From Angiostrongylus vasorum (Eukaryota > Nematoda > Chromadorea > Rhabditida > Metastrongylidae): 64,000 nt of DNA. How positions within the stretch are numbered: position 1 is the stretch's first letter; each line of letters opens with the position of its first letter. Under the pieces are notes generated by a model. The model searched no databases, was not told the DNA's origin, and was given only the letters and a program-made list of their open reading frames with translations. Of this stretch, positions 13,110 through 25,549 are shown one piece after another. The stretch lies in NCBI GenBank assembly GCA_018806985.1, contig JADANN010000457.1, forward strand, positions 372,001-436,000, written 5' to 3'. Made by a program: the position numbers and the translations under genes.

Positions 13110-14190
13110 TGGAAACTGCTGCTAATTGTTCGAGTTAATAGTTATAACACAAGTTAATTAAAAAAATCGAGAATATTAGAAACACCTACTAGTGCGCTTA
13201 TTTCGAACATCAGAGCTGCAGTGGAGCACCAACAATGGTCGTCATAATTCTTCGTTGTCTGTCATATTTATTTTTTTCCTCTCTCTCATTCATTTCATTC
13301 GCTTTTCGTTCATCTCGATTATGCTTCCCCTCTAGTCGTCTGTCGTTCACTTGGTCTCTCGAGTGCTTCCCATCTTATGCTATGCTCATTTGCGTTTTGC
13401 GCAAAATGCAAATGATTGTGAATGTTTGGTTTCACTTCTACTTCATTTTTTTTGAAACGATCGATTTTTTTTCATGAGTTTTTTCGTTTACCTTTCGCTT
13501 GGGCCCCGGAATCGAGATTACACTTACCATAATATGGAGGAGCACCATAAGTCTTCTTTTGTTACACTTTTTGGCGACAACCATCTGTCAGTATTGTCAA
13601 GGATTTCCTCCGCTCAACTTCATGTAATAGCATGAGACTTGTATGGTTCGTCAGTACCATGTGTCAGCGATTCTTTGTTCTTTTTGAATTGACCTGATTG
13701 CCGCTGCCGCCAACTATTTTATATGAAACATCTTGTTTCTGGTTACACGAGGTCGTTTGAAAAAATCCTTAGGGTTAGTTTTTTTGAATCGATTTCGTAC
13801 AGTGTTCTATTCTTTTTGGATTAGGCTCTATAAAGATTAACAAGGCACCAACATTGCGGCTCTAAAACCCTAATAAAAAGTGTTTTTCAATAACAACCTT
13901 GTGTGAACACATGAATAAAACGAAATATGGGTTGTTCATGCTCAGGTTAAATGTTCGCAAGTTTTCAAAAATATTGCCTCGCAAGCTATGAAATAATTTG
14001 TACGTGCAATCTGCATCTGGACTAAACTGTTATCTTCATACGAGGGACGTTTTCTATTCCTTATAATACTTACATAAAACAAGACGTACATTGTGAAAGG
14101 GTAAAGGGATAATTATTTAGCCCTTTATTAAATCCGCTATTAAATTCTTGAACTATCTGTTGTCATTGCCTAGTACATCATCCGACATAA
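13110..14190. other. Intergenic, nothing recognised
   Basis: Pyrimidine-rich around 13235-13480, otherwise AT-rich. No exon or repeat was recognised. It may hold the promoter of the minus-strand gene at 13075, but I cannot point to an element. Confidence 0.4.
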
Positions 14191-14194
14191 TTTG

Positions 14195-14385
14195 TATCAC
14201 AAAATGCGTATCCCAGCACTTCCTCCTGCATTCACCATCCACGAAGGTCTTCGAACTTTTTTACGTATGGCTTCGGATGCTGCTTGCTTTTTTCCGTCTT
14301 CGTCATGAATGTCGGTGAACTGTGGTCGAGTCGAATCTCTTTGGAATCCTGGAATAGCCGTACTGGGGCATTCTCGCATATTACA
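14195..14385 (-). repeat. SINE family E fragment
   Basis: Reverse-strand copy recognised by atccacgaaggtcttcgaac, the long block around ttttttccgtcttcgtc, and ggtcgagtcgaatctctttg, which align with 37545-37740. Confidence 0.7.
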
Positions 14386-14389
14386 GGAA

Positions 14390-16025
14390 CTTAATCACGG
14401 TGGTGAAGGACACCTTGCGAAAGAAACTAATCACAAATTCGAATGCAAGTGGCCATATTTGGAAAAACTGTCTACCCAACTGCAAGAACTCAGTCATTAT
14501 TTTCCGCCGTCATTATCAGCGGTTGACTTGGCGAAGGCACCTTCGTGTCCCTAATGCCAACGTTATTTATGAGCCTTCAAATCCAAGGAGAACTCGGCCT
14601 GTATATTAGTCTCGACGAGAAGAAACTGTGAAGGTAGCTGGGATAGTGATAAGTTATGGTTGAAAAAGCAGAAGCATTGGCTGACATCGTTTTTTTCATC
14701 GAACAGCACGTGAAAGCGCTGCATCTGCTGCAGAGTAATATTTCGATCACTTCCATGCCAGTTGACAGAATGGAACCAAGCTCCTCACACCTGCATCGAT
14801 TTCCCACTGTCTGCTGTGATGCCAGTAAACGAAGTAGTTTCTGAAGAGCGTCGTCGTTACGAAGGCTGTATGATGGACGCTCTATCATGGCGCACCGCAT
14901 TTCTGATTCCCTAGAGTTAAGCAGCTGTGAGCTCTTTTGCACCACATCCAGACGCCTACAGTATTCTTTTGCATTTCTCATGAGAATGACAAGAGACAAA
15001 ATGCTGGAATATCTTATCGGATGACTAGCTGGTTCATGCGAATGTATACGCAAATTAGTTTCGCCAGCTTGCTACAGCTGTGAGAGAGATACGACCGAGA
15101 CGAACTAGGGTTTGCACCTTTCACGACAGCACTTGATCGTACATAATGTTGCCGGTTTGGCACCAACTAAAGAGGTTGTACTGGGAAAAGTTCTACATCC
15201 TGTGAATAACGGTCCTTGCGCCGCCGAAATTCATCGATCGGCAACCATTCATATTCTTGAGGAGGAGCACCTAATCTGTTAGCTAACCTTAGTCTAAAAT
15301 TACTGTCAAACTCAGAAGCTTTTTCTTATCTCTAATTCTTTTCCCAAATATGATAAGGTGACTTCTTTCGATCTCAAGCGGTCCTAATGTTTAAATGATC
15401 TCATTCGCTACAAGTGAGGGTGGACAGCATGAATCTGGAATCAAACGCTCTATTTCTCCACAGGTGCTTTGGTACAATGCGTTTGTTTAGGAAATTATTC
15501 AAGGCACACGTTCCATAATTCATACTTCAAGTTGCGTTGACATTTCAATTTCGTTACGGTATTCGGCTGATGTTGTTTTGCTATTCTCCAGTATTATTCA
15601 GCTAACCGTGATGTTTAGATCAGTTTCAAGTAATGTTTAAGCTGGGAGGAAAACGATGTTTACGAACGACCTTTTGGTTCCCATATTTGAGCACTTGAAT
15701 ATACCCTTTTTAAAGGCTCGCAAAGCCACATTTTTATACTTTTTCTAACGAGTTTTTAAACTTTCTAATAACAATCTAATTTTAGCTCGTGAATGAACGA
15801 ACATTTTTACAGCTTTTTTGAACAGTTCACTCTCAAAGAGAAGAGCATCCCAAATGCTGCAACGCTATGTGTATCTCGGATGAGCAGTCAACACGATGAC
15901 CGCCTTTAATCGAGAGCTGAGCTAGAAGAAAAAAATCGGCTTATTAACGTTACAAAAGTATCGAAGATCTATCAGAAGGGCAAAAACACCCGAGTTCGCG
16001 TCCAGATTTTCTGTTCAACAATTCC
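14390..16025. other. Intergenic, one unexplained open frame
   Basis: The minus strand is open for 158 codons at 15053-14577, the longest unexplained frame in the window. It is Ser- and Cys-rich, begins MRIHSHEPAS, and matches no family I know. The plus strand is partly open over the same bases. I give no coding call. Confidence 0.3.
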
Positions 16026-16029
16026 TCTT

Positions 16030-16265
16030 GCCTTAACATACTCGTCGGAAACCTGGTCACTACGTAAGCATCATAAAGAGGATAACAGATCACTTATGGT
16101 TATCAAACGCATGATCAGGTGGACACTGCTGGGTCATCACAGTAAGAGGAAAATGGGTTAAAAGTCCGAATTTCTGACCAGCGTCAACAATCGAAGATCA
16201 AGGACGCCGTCGTGTGCGCACACATGTCAGAAATCAAGTGGACCATGCACGTGATCATGGGCAGA
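16030..16265 (+). mobile_element. RTE-clade retrotransposon 3' fragment
   Basis: Broken frames give TYSSETWSLRKH, then a stretch like the post-RT connector (VIKRMIRWTLLGH) and SSGPCT. These line up with the connector and tail of the RTE polyprotein. Several stops show it is dead. Confidence 0.65.
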
Positions 16266-16269
16266 GTGG

Positions 16270-17305
16270 ATAGGATTGGAGTTTTAAGCTAACTGCACCA
16301 CTCCCAATCTCATGCGCGCAGCAGCATCAGTAGCGGCGCAATGGTTAGAATCCTCCACGAAGATAGTGAAAGAAAGATATAGTGCATATGAGTCGCTAGG
16401 ACGAACAGAATACAGGGGGCTAGTTTTCCATCCGACAATGACAGATTTTTTGCTGTACTGGGGCCCGCTACAGTCACTTGACTATTACCGGAACATGTGA
16501 TAGATGGTTGTAAAGGGTTCGTTCTTATCATACTTCACTACTTTTTCAGAACATTTCCAGGAGGTGTTTGATCGATGTAGTTTACAATGCTCATGTAGAA
16601 GATGTTGAAACTGGCGAAAGTCTGTCACTAAAATTATATGTTGTATTTCTTTGTTATTATTATGTTGTCATTATTATTATTGAACTAAGCATTGTATTAT
16701 CCATCCTTCAAGCTTCCGAGCCCTTGCACTACTGAGTGATTCGTGCGCACTGTAATAAAATCCATTCGTCCTTAGCCCTCATCAGAACTACTCACTGAGT
16801 TGCTCTTGCTTGAGGGATATGAAAAGCATCGCATTTTGGGAACAACGCCTTCATTCCCTACTTTTTGAGCGACGGTAACCACGGCTGGTACACGATTACT
16901 CCCAGATGGACCTCCAGTGGAAACATGGAGCTGCTTGCAGACTGGGTAGCTCTATTGCTCCTTGGTTCACGTACGGTTCGAAACAGAGTGCCTACCTACC
17001 GATATCGGTCGATAAAGCACTGAAGGGAATTAGAAAGTTGGAGAAAATCGTTGTTACTGCATTCCACATAGTGACGCTATGATTAAGCCGTTTCAGGCGC
17101 TATCACTATCGGTGTTTGTTTGACTCACATCTATTTGTTCCTATATCTCTTAGATACCTCATCTCATCATTGTTTGTATGGAGTTGTATAATCTTCAAAG
17201 ACAACATACTCACACTCCTTAATTCTCTTACTAATTATAAAATCTTTTTTGACAGCAGGAATGGATGTGCAATACGAAAAGCCGAGTTTTCCAACTAATA
17301 CATAG
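16270..17305. other. Intergenic, possible RTE remnants
   Basis: 16270-16500 may be further decayed RTE tail. The rest holds nothing I recognise; 16650-16685 is a short ATT-rich run. Confidence 0.35.
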
Positions 17306-17310
17306 TACAT

Positions 17311-17590
17311 GGACGCGTGTGGCGCAGTGGTCGGAGACGCCCCGCAACACACACGTAGAATTGATCCCCACGCCCATGGTCTATCAAGCCTTCCATCCCT
17401 CCGGGTTAGGCAAATTGATACCAGACGCGTCTCGGAGGATAGCAGCACTGGCTCGATATATCAGCAGATCACCGCGAGTTAATGTAAAGTCCAAATACGC
17501 GTTCAATCACCTTCGAACGATATTTAATGAAGTAGCATGCATGGCGCATCCCTCACGGATTGATCGACGCCGAGACTTTATCCCTTTTGT
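17311..17590 (+). repeat. SINE family B, full-length copy
   Basis: The head gtggcgcagtgg (17319-17330) is a good box A, and the segment ending ttgatcccc (about 17360-17369) is a B-box-like site about 30 nt on. The body runs through ccagacgcgtctcggaggat and gcatggcgcatccctcacgg to a tail ending in ttatccctttt. Direct-orientation partner at 18413, upstream of the Wnt gene. Confidence 0.8.
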
Positions 17591-17599
17591 ATAGTACAT

Positions 17600-18405
17600 A
17601 ATTTAGTTTCGTTGACTGCTTACATTCTTAGTGTCTCAATTTTCCTTATATTGGTCCTATTGTTGCTAATTTGTCTCTATTTTGCTGTTGTATTGCATTA
17701 ACTCATCGAAATAGCGTAATCTCACGTTGAACATCTTGAATACAACAGCGCTTAGTCTCGAAATTATTCTAAGGTTATTCTTTTTCTTAGTTTTTACTTT
17801 TTCTGTACTTCTCCTTTATTGTTTTCGGCCACCGTAATAACTTTAGTGACACTAGCAATCTCGATTCTCTTTACAGAGGTTAAATCGCCATTGCTCATAG
17901 CTAAACGCTCTCAAGATTGACTAACGATTCTTGCCAGCACCGCCTCGATTCTTGTGTAGGTACTGTATTTCCTTACGGAGCTTCCATCACTTTTCTTAAA
18001 GTGGAAATCAGCTCACTTTACACTATTCGTGGTCCTCAAGAGCTAATTGACCTTCTTCCATTAGTCCATCCGTGCTTTCGGCACTCATCGAGTTCCGCAA
18101 AGGATTTGTTGAATAACCATCTCCTTACTAATTCGCCATCGTTTCAAGCAGCTCTATTATGTGCTTCATCTACTGTTTTATGCAGCAATTACACTCCTCG
18201 TCTTAGCTTCGTGAATCCCATTATCGAATTTCCTTTAGGACTACTTAATGGCACTTCTCGCCGTTTTTTCTCCCCATGTACAAGGCAGCTGAAGTCAATT
18301 TCTTTGATCACTTGCCCTTCCATCGCTCTTAAAATTGGTCGCATACTTATTTAAAATTTTTGGAACCTCCTCATGATCTCATCTGCGTTCATTAGTGGCA
18401 TTAGT
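17600..18405. other. Intergenic, one open frame
   Basis: The plus strand is open for 145 codons at 17917-18354 (MTNDSCQHRL start, Ser/Leu-rich). I do not recognise it, and it lacks clear splice or trans-splice context, so it is not called as a gene. Confidence 0.3.
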
Positions 18406-18412
18406 AAAGAAA

Positions 18413-18680
18413 GCGTGTGGCGCAGTGGTCGGAGGCTCCCTACAATACACATGGGATCGATCCCCGCACCCAATGCTCGCCAAACTTTTCATCCCTTCGG
18501 GGTCAGCAAATTGGCATTAGACTTGCCTGAGAGAATAGCAGCACTGCCATGATTCATTGGTAGGCACCGCTAGTCATTGTAAAAGGCCAGATGTACGTTC
18601 AATCAGCTCCAACGATGCTTAATGAAGTGCGCATCCCTCATGGATTGATCTACGCCGAGAGGCTTATCCTTTTTCTTAAC
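18413..18680 (+). repeat. SINE family B, full-length copy
   Basis: Best-preserved head of the family: box A gtggcgcagtggtcggag (about 18416-18433) and box B gggatcgatcccc (18453-18465). Ends gccgagaggcttatccttttt. Lies about 230 bp before the Wnt start codon. Confidence 0.85.
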
Positions 18681-18886
18681 GGCGTCGTGCTTAATTAAAC
18701 TATTGTTCGTTTCATAGCCTTTCTCTATCATCTCATCGCATTTTTTAGTCATATTTCTTTCTGTTTTGCTTCTAGAAATATCGTTTGTTGAAAATATGCT
18801 CTCGCTAGATATCATTTTCTGAAATCCGGTAAGAAACAAGTAGTTCCTTTTAATCTAAGATTTCAGCAGTGCGTTCTTTTTCGTCG

Positions 18887-18900
18887 TCTTCACTTCGCAG
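18887..18900 (+). promoter_or_regulatory. cwn-2: Probable spliced-leader acceptor of the Wnt gene
   Basis: A pyrimidine tract ending cacttcgcag (AG at 18899-18900) lies 13 nt before the ATG at 18914, with no upstream exon evident. Confidence 0.5.
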
Positions 18901-18913
18901 GCGATCCGCTGTC

Positions 18914-21900
18914 ATGCGGCGTCTCATTTGCATATTTGGTCTCTTTCAAGTGGTTCAGCCAGTAATGGATGCTTCCTGGTGGTAAGAATGTTTAATTCCC
19001 AACTACAACTTCACTTAAGAAACAAATCTCATCAAAATGAAACAAGGTACCTTTCAAAACAACACAGGGTAAATCTTAATTTGACCACTGTTCTGTAATG
19101 TTCCCTCCTATTTAGAGTCGTAGTTTCATAAGCCGTCATCCATTTGGATTTTGCTCGCAGTGAAGACATTTTACATTACGATGATTGACTAACAAAATAT
19201 CGATGACTAGGGAAATGGTCAAAGTAGCGATCTAAAACTAAATGATTTCTAAAGGAGTTACAAGGACAAAGGACAACTTGGTGAGCACGGACCGTGGGAT
19301 GGAACTAAACATCGCCCATGCATGTGCTGCAGGACACCTCTAACCACTGTTGTTACACGCGCCCTCGAAGGGGTTATCATAAGCAATCAAAAACAGACAG
19401 GCTTGACAATAGTGCAGCCAAAACGAGAAATTACATAGGGGAAGACGAATAATCTTTTTTTTTCATTAATGTGTGCGACCGAGTCTTTCTAAAGTGTCGC
19501 CATATTTTAGGACAATTTTGAACTCGAGATCCATGTAAAGTTTCAATTCCGTATTCACAGTCCATATTACACTGAAACATCGACACATGGTGTTCAACAC
19601 TCAATAACTTTCCTACGAGTTGTCCTTTGTTAATGCTTGTTATTCAAGGTCATCGGTTGCACAGCTTTCCACTTCGTTAGCTGGCCAGAATGCAAGACCA
19701 GTGTGCTCGCTTAGAGGACTGTCACCTGGCCAAGTGCGTAAAATCCTTAGACAAACGAAGATTTGTGAAAACTTTATGACATAAGTCTTAGTTATAGGCA
19801 CGAATATGCGACTTATTCAAAGACCATATGCCAGCAGTAGGCCAGGGAGCGCAACAAGCCATCCAGGTGAAGTTATAGGTCTGAAGAAAAAGTTAATTGC
19901 CATTCTTCTGATGTGTTATGGACATCTTCGATTACCAGCAACGTTATAGATATATCGTTGAAGATCATTAGCCTTTAACATCGTTACAAGTTTAACGTTT
20001 TTCAGTCGCAGGTAGAAAAATGGGATAATTTTTATTTCAGGAATGTCAATATCAGTTTAAATCTAACAGATGGAATTGCTCAACACCGTATGGGTCTGGA
20101 ATAGTTGGTCCTGTTCACAAACTAGGTGCAACCATTGTTACCACATTCGTCATTTTCACTATCTTCCTAAAGGATTACGACTAAAGACAATAAATTTTCT
20201 GGCTAGAGACATCAAAATAGTGAGAGGACTTTACAGGAACGCGCGAAGCTGCCTTCACGTATGCCATTTTATCAGCCGGTGTAACTCATGAGATCGGCAG
20301 AAGGTGTAAGCAAGGTTGGTACAAATTGGTACAATAACCTTTCTCTTTTCAAATCATTTTTGAATCATTGACTACAGCCTTTGAAACAATGTAAACTCCT
20401 ATAAGCGAATCCCATCATCTTTGAAACAATGGAAACATCACCACATGCTGAAAATTTCCGGAACCAGCCGGAAAGTTTTCACCAAAGTGATGAGGCATTG
20501 TTCAATTTTCCATGCCGCAGTGAAGAAAAGCGAAGAGGTTGTGGAAAATGTGTTCAATTTAAGTTAGTCTGACATAGATAAACGGGTCACAATCGCGTAT
20601 AATATAGCTGAGCAGTGTGGGCTTCACCAGTGCAGCTTCTTCTGAGACCTTTAGCTGAACAAATCTCACTTTTTATACTCAGAAGGTTCTGTCGCATCCC
20701 GACCAGTAGGTGAAACGGTTATGAAAGAAACTAACATTATCTTGGTTGACAACGAAAACGATCGAACTGACATCATAAAGAAAGCGTTTCCAGAGCGATG
20801 TCTCCTTTTAATGACAAGAGCGAGATTTCTGCTCTGCCAATTCTCAAGTACAATCGTTGTTATGACGAACCACGTCCGTACTCCCTGCATTGATATTCGA
20901 TGCAATCTGCATTGATATCACATCCGCTGCAAGTGCAGTGCGGTGATATTTCAATATATTACTAATACTGATTATGACTTAATCAGCTAAGCAATCTAAC
21001 TTTTCATTTTTTAAATAAGAGGGTATTGTGTGAAATCTTCCGCCGTAGGCCTGAATAGACATGCAGTAATCGGTATCGATAACGCCTACTGTGTTGTAAA
21101 ATTCGCAAAATTCTTCGTGGAAACTAAAGGGAAACAAAACACAAAGGCCCGTCATTCTTCCTCTACAAATGAAGATCAAGCAAGTCCTGCACTAATTTTG
21201 AGGTGATGACAGGACGTACAGACAATTAGCACCGTTATAATTGTTTCCGCTTTTCTTGATAGTAATAGTGTTCATTCCCAAAATTAATCGTTATTTAGGA
21301 TTACTGGCTTCGTGCGGATGTTCAGATGAGGCTAAACCGAAACATGTTGCTGAGGACTGGACTTGGGGAGGCTGTGGCGACAACGTCGACTACGGCTATC
21401 GATTCTCTAAGTCAGCTTTCGCGGATTATGACTTAATCAGCTAAGCAATCTAACTATTCATTTTTTTAAATAAGAGGGTATTGTGTGAAATCTTCCGCCG
21501 TAGGCCTGAATAGACATGCAGTAATCGGTATCGATAACTTCCTACCTGCAGATTGAGTAATGAGATTGAGATCTGACGCAGTTCACTATTTAATTAAAGA
21601 CAAAAAATTGATAAATTTTTTTACTTTCTCTGATCTTTTGTATTTTCCCAATGGGTATATTAGACCAGCCTCTTTAGGAATTTCATCGATATCCGAGAAA
21701 AAGAAAGAGATCCGCGCAGGAACCAGGACCAGGGTCGATCGCTAATGAACCGGCGGAACAACGAGGCCGGAAGAAAGGTACGAAGGTTATTCTCAAAGCA
21801 AATCGCTTAGAGCGAGAAAGCAAGAGAGAAGTCGAGTGAATATTCAGCACCGCCTTTGTAGATTTTGAAGCGTCACACGGCACCGAAGTGCAAGTGCCAC

Positions 21901-23936
21901 GGTGTCTCGGGTGCTTGCAATCTGAAGACGTGTTGGATGCAACTACCAACGATGAGACAAGTTGGAAATATATTGCAAAACAAATATAAAAACGCTATTC
22001 GAGTCCAGGTGAATTTCAAAATCACAAAAAACAGATTTAGAAGAAACAACACTGTTGTAATCTCAACATGTAGAGGAGTTGAAAACGATACATAAAAAAA
22101 TGAAATAGAAGGAAGTATTCATGAGACGGATACTATTCGGAAACAATCTGAGTCTTCAGTTTTTATAGAAATAAAAACAGAAATAGAAACAGAAAATCGA
22201 CTCTGGGAAGTGCCTTCTATATTTTAATGGCAGGGTATTATGTGAAATATAACCACAATGTTGCTGAGATTTTTGCAACACTCGGGCCGCTGGTGTTCTG
22301 CGGTGGTGAACGAACGCGCTACTACTCTTACTGGTGACCAACGCGTTCACCATCACACCATGCCGGTCCTTTGTTTCGCCTGTCTCTCAGCTAGTTCTAT
22401 CAATCATGACCCGCTAGCGGGGCAGATCTGGGTAGTCCAAATCGGCAACGAACCCAATTAAGCCGAGGCTGTAGTCGAAATCACAGTTTCGATTACCGAT
22501 TTCCGAGATTTCCGAATCCGATTTTTGCTCCCCAGATCACTCCCGTTGATGCGTGATTGCTGATAGCTGCTATAGGTGAATAACACGGCTGAGAGACAGG
22601 CGAAACGGGGGACTCCCATGGTGTGCTGGTGAACGCATTAGCCCCCCGGAAAGGGCAATAGCGTGTTCGATCCCCACCGCAGACACCAGCGGTCCGGGAT
22701 TTTGCAAACATCTTAGCAACATTGTGGTTAAATTTGGAGCCTATTCTGACAACTAGGCACATTTCAACCCTCTGGAATTTACTCGTTTTCCATCTTATAA
22801 AACTCCACTTTTCTAGCCCTGTGGAGTTATTCAACAGTGAAGAGACTTTAACAGGCCGCATAATTTCGTTTGACATGAACTACAGTAATACTTCTAGCAT
22901 CACTTATTGTGCAATTTATAGCACAATCCACAGTTACCACTATGTCAAAAGATCGTTGATCACAGAGAATGCTGATTCTGTCGAGTACGCGGATATTTTT
23001 CCAAAAAACAGTCAAACGTCAACATCTGTGAACACTAGGTGTTCAATTTGCGTTGATAATTTAACACTTTTAGGTCAACTCTCGAGGAAATTTGCAACTA
23101 GTTTCTGAACAAGTGCAGAAGGAGCCCGGAGGCAAACGCAAGACTCGCGCTCTACCGACCGATCTTGTCTTCATGGACGACTCTCCAGACTACTGTAGAC
23201 AAGATCGGGTGTCCGGCACGGTTGGAACCCACGGACGGGTCTGCAGGTAACATCTGCGAATCCCATCTGAGTGGAACAAGCTATATCAGAGGCGAACACC
23301 AACCTAAAATCACTGGGTTACTTTCTTGTTTAACCTCAATTCTTCAATCCTCTAGACTATTTGCAAGTGTGATGTGAAATTCGAATTTTGGTGGCACTAA
23401 CATAGGTAATATGATGGTCCAAAACACTTCCTTTGGCGAGTTTAGAACTATAAAGATTTAAGCATCAAAATATGAGCGGTTGTGAACCACAGTTTATTAT
23501 GAACTGGAAGGTTTAGGAGATCTATCTGTATCTCGCCAGTGAACGAATCCCTTTAAAATTGTAGCATTAACCACCAAACAATTTTCATATTACAAAACAG
23601 TTTAAATTCAAACGCTCAAGATAGCCCAAACCATCCAAGAAAGTACTACAGTCTTTATAAGAGGTACACATGTTCTACTCACTCACCTCCACATAGAAAT
23701 AACTGTGCGTGTATAATGGGCAATAAATTAAGTTATTGGCGGTTCAATCTCGAAATACTCAGATTTACAGACGAAGCTCGGATGGCCCGGAGGGCTGTGA
23801 TTCTTTATGCTGTGGACGTGGTTACAACACTTACACCATTGAGCAGACGACTAAATGTAATTGTAAATTCGAGTGGTGCTGTAAGGTGGTGTGCCAGATG
23901 TGCACGAATACCACTCAAGTGGATATTTGTAAATAG
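18914..23936 (+). CDS. cwn-2: Wnt ligand, Wnt-5/CWN-2 type
   Basis: Secreted lipid-modified ligand for Frizzled/ROR-type receptors. Exons: 18914-18981, 19649-19733, 19798-19866, 20041-20125, 20237-20314, 21299-21410, 21678-21777, 21862-22008, 23074-23246, 23771-23936. All junctions are GT-AG and phase-consistent, giving 360 residues, the normal Wnt size. Seen: a hydrophobic N-terminus ([11 protein letters not shown]), GLSPGQARICDLF (about 46-58), ECQYQF and RWNCS with a sequon at Asn86, [14 protein letters not shown], the acylation loop [10 protein letters not shown] with Ser215 as the expected Porcupine-modified serine, [15 protein letters not shown], and a Cys-rich end closing VDICK. The Wnt-5 assignment rests on remembered family features ([12 protein letters not shown]-terminus) and was not searched. 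No break is seen; introns carry repeats. Confidence 0.93.
19268..19368 (-). repeat. SINE family B fragment in Wnt intron 1
   Basis: The 5' third of the element in reverse, recognised by cacctctaaccactgttg and acacgcgccct. Confidence 0.6.
20970..21083 (+). repeat. 114-bp direct repeat, copy 1 (Wnt intron 5)
   Basis: From gattatgacttaatcagc to ggtatcgataac. Matches 21424-21538 except for one substitution and one T in a homopolymer. The two copies flank Wnt exon 6. Confidence 0.95.
21424..21538 (+). repeat. 115-bp direct repeat, copy 2 (Wnt intron 6)
   Basis: Near-identical partner of 20970-21083, beginning 14 bp after the exon 6 donor at 21411. Confidence 0.95.
22228..22480 (+). repeat. Repeat family C, left arm of an inverted pair in Wnt intron 8
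   Basis: Head gggtattatgtgaaata, then accacaatgttgctgagat, gccgctggtgttctgcgg and tttcgcctgtctctcagc. Its reverse complement follows at 22495-22745. Confidence 0.85.
22495..22745 (-). repeat. Repeat family C, right arm of an inverted pair in Wnt intron 8
   Basis: Reverse-complement partner of 22228-22480, only about 15 bp away. On the plus strand it carries gtgttcgatccccaccgcag, which resembles a pol III box B. The RNA could fold into a hairpin with arms of about 250 nt. Confidence 0.85.
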
Positions 23937-25255
23937 AACACTGAATATCATATCACAAGAAGTTTGTAATTTCCACCAAACGAAAACGGTTGCCGCAACC
24001 AGATGTCGTTCCGGTGAAAAACAAGTGGTTTTTGCCGATCCTGAAAGGTTGTGACATCGTAGCTTTTGCATTTCAAACATTTTTACCTCTGTAAGTGTCT
24101 ATAGATCTTCATGATGCCATCAGAATATCTATATTTAGCTATAGAATGACTCACAATGTAAACTTTGTTATTGATTCCTACTTGTATACTGTTTAGGTTT
24201 TTCTTTGCCATTTATATAGATGGCAGTTTCACCTGATATGTGATTGTGCCAAAAACTTGCAGTATTAGTTCAGAAATGACCTCTCATTATTGCTTTACAT
24301 CCCAATCACGATAAGGCACCATCTTATCATTTATCTGCTTCTTCAACACTATCACCTAACCGAGTGATTCCAACTCCAAATCATTTTGATCGTGTAGTTT
24401 TAGGATTTTAGACTGTACTCAGGGCAGACCACGACAGTAACTTCATAGATGGAGCTGAACGTCACTAATTTTGAAGAGCTACAGATTCTTTATTTTCTAA
24501 ACCGTCTTGTGACGTCGTCAAGAAAAATGCACGCATAGCAGACTGCTATAGAGGGAAACGCCCCTTGGGTCATGTACTTGAAAAAAGTGACGTAGTCTTA
24601 CTTACTTTGAATTCTCGTCATCTCCAGTTTGGAAAGAATTCGGACCACAGTGGTAGTTGTGAGAAGAAAATGTTTTTTTTCTAATAGTTGTTTTTGCAAT
24701 GTATATTTTGAAATTCTTTTTTAATCTTTAACATTTCCTTCAAGGAGTCATAGTATATTGTAATCTCTCTCATGTGACATGTAAAATCATCATGACATTT
24801 CAAAAGCTTGGGTATCTCAAAGTCAGTTGTTATCAGATGGACTTTCAATAAATATGTAAATTAAGTGCCAATTTCATCATCCATTATAACTATACAGACA
24901 GCAATTGATTCGCCTATGGATGGTTACTGTAACGAAAAAGAAAACTTAAGGCAAATTTACACTACATTTAGAATATTCATTTGTTCCCGTAGAAAATCTT
25001 TTAACACTCTCGCCATGAGTGACACCTATAGGCTTCATAATTGTTTTGTGGGAGTGGCCGATAAGGTAAGATAAGATAGGTCTTATTTTCTATCTGCTGG
25101 TTTATACATTGAACTGTCTTCCTACACTTCCTGTAATCAATTGATAGCTTGTAAAACACAGATGTTGCGTTGGGCGTTGGTCGGTAAGGCTCTATGCTGC
25201 ATTTAGGAATATGCAAAAAGAAATAGTTCATTTTAATCTATGCGTATACTAAATG
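23937..25255. other. Wnt 3' flank, no other gene seen
   Basis: Probably begins with the Wnt 3' UTR. I found no exon or repeat. The open frame at 24865-25074 has no support. Confidence 0.45.
24847..24852 (+). terminator. cwn-2: Candidate polyadenylation signal for the Wnt gene
   Basis: AATAAA about 910 nt after the stop at 23936. It is the first canonical hexamer I noticed downstream, implying a long 3' UTR; a closer variant signal may be the real one. Confidence 0.3.
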
Positions 25256-25257
25256 AA

Positions 25258-25545
25258 GCTGAAGCTCTGAAGCTCTCGGCGTTGATCAATCGCTGAGGGA
25301 TGTGACATGCTTTCGACTTTATTAAGAATCGTTGAATGTGATTGAATGCATATCTGGCCTTTACAATGACTCGCTGTGATCTACGGATGCATAGAGTCAG
25401 TGCTGCTATCCTCCCAGACAAGTCGGGTACAATTTTGCCGGCCTCGGAGGGATGGAAGACTTACTGGGTCATGGGCGCGGAGATCGATTCCACGTGGTGT
25501 GGCAGGGCGCCTCCAAACACTGCGCCTCACGCGCCCTTCCGATAG
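25258..25545 (-). repeat. SINE family B, full-length copy
   Basis: Starts with ctctcggcgttgatcaatcg (element 3' end) and ends at the tRNA-like head, reading caaacactgcgcctcacgcg on the plus strand. Box A in reverse is at about 25520-25535. Confidence 0.8.
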
Positions 25546-25549
25546 GATA

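Noticed and set aside
17917..18354. 145-codon plus-strand frame upstream of the Wnt gene
   Set aside because: No recognisable family, no splice or trans-splice signals; not called as a gene.
20721..20915. Plus-strand open frame beginning [14 protein letters not shown]
   Set aside because: It lies within Wnt intron 5 and no Wnt residues are missing between exons 5 and 6.
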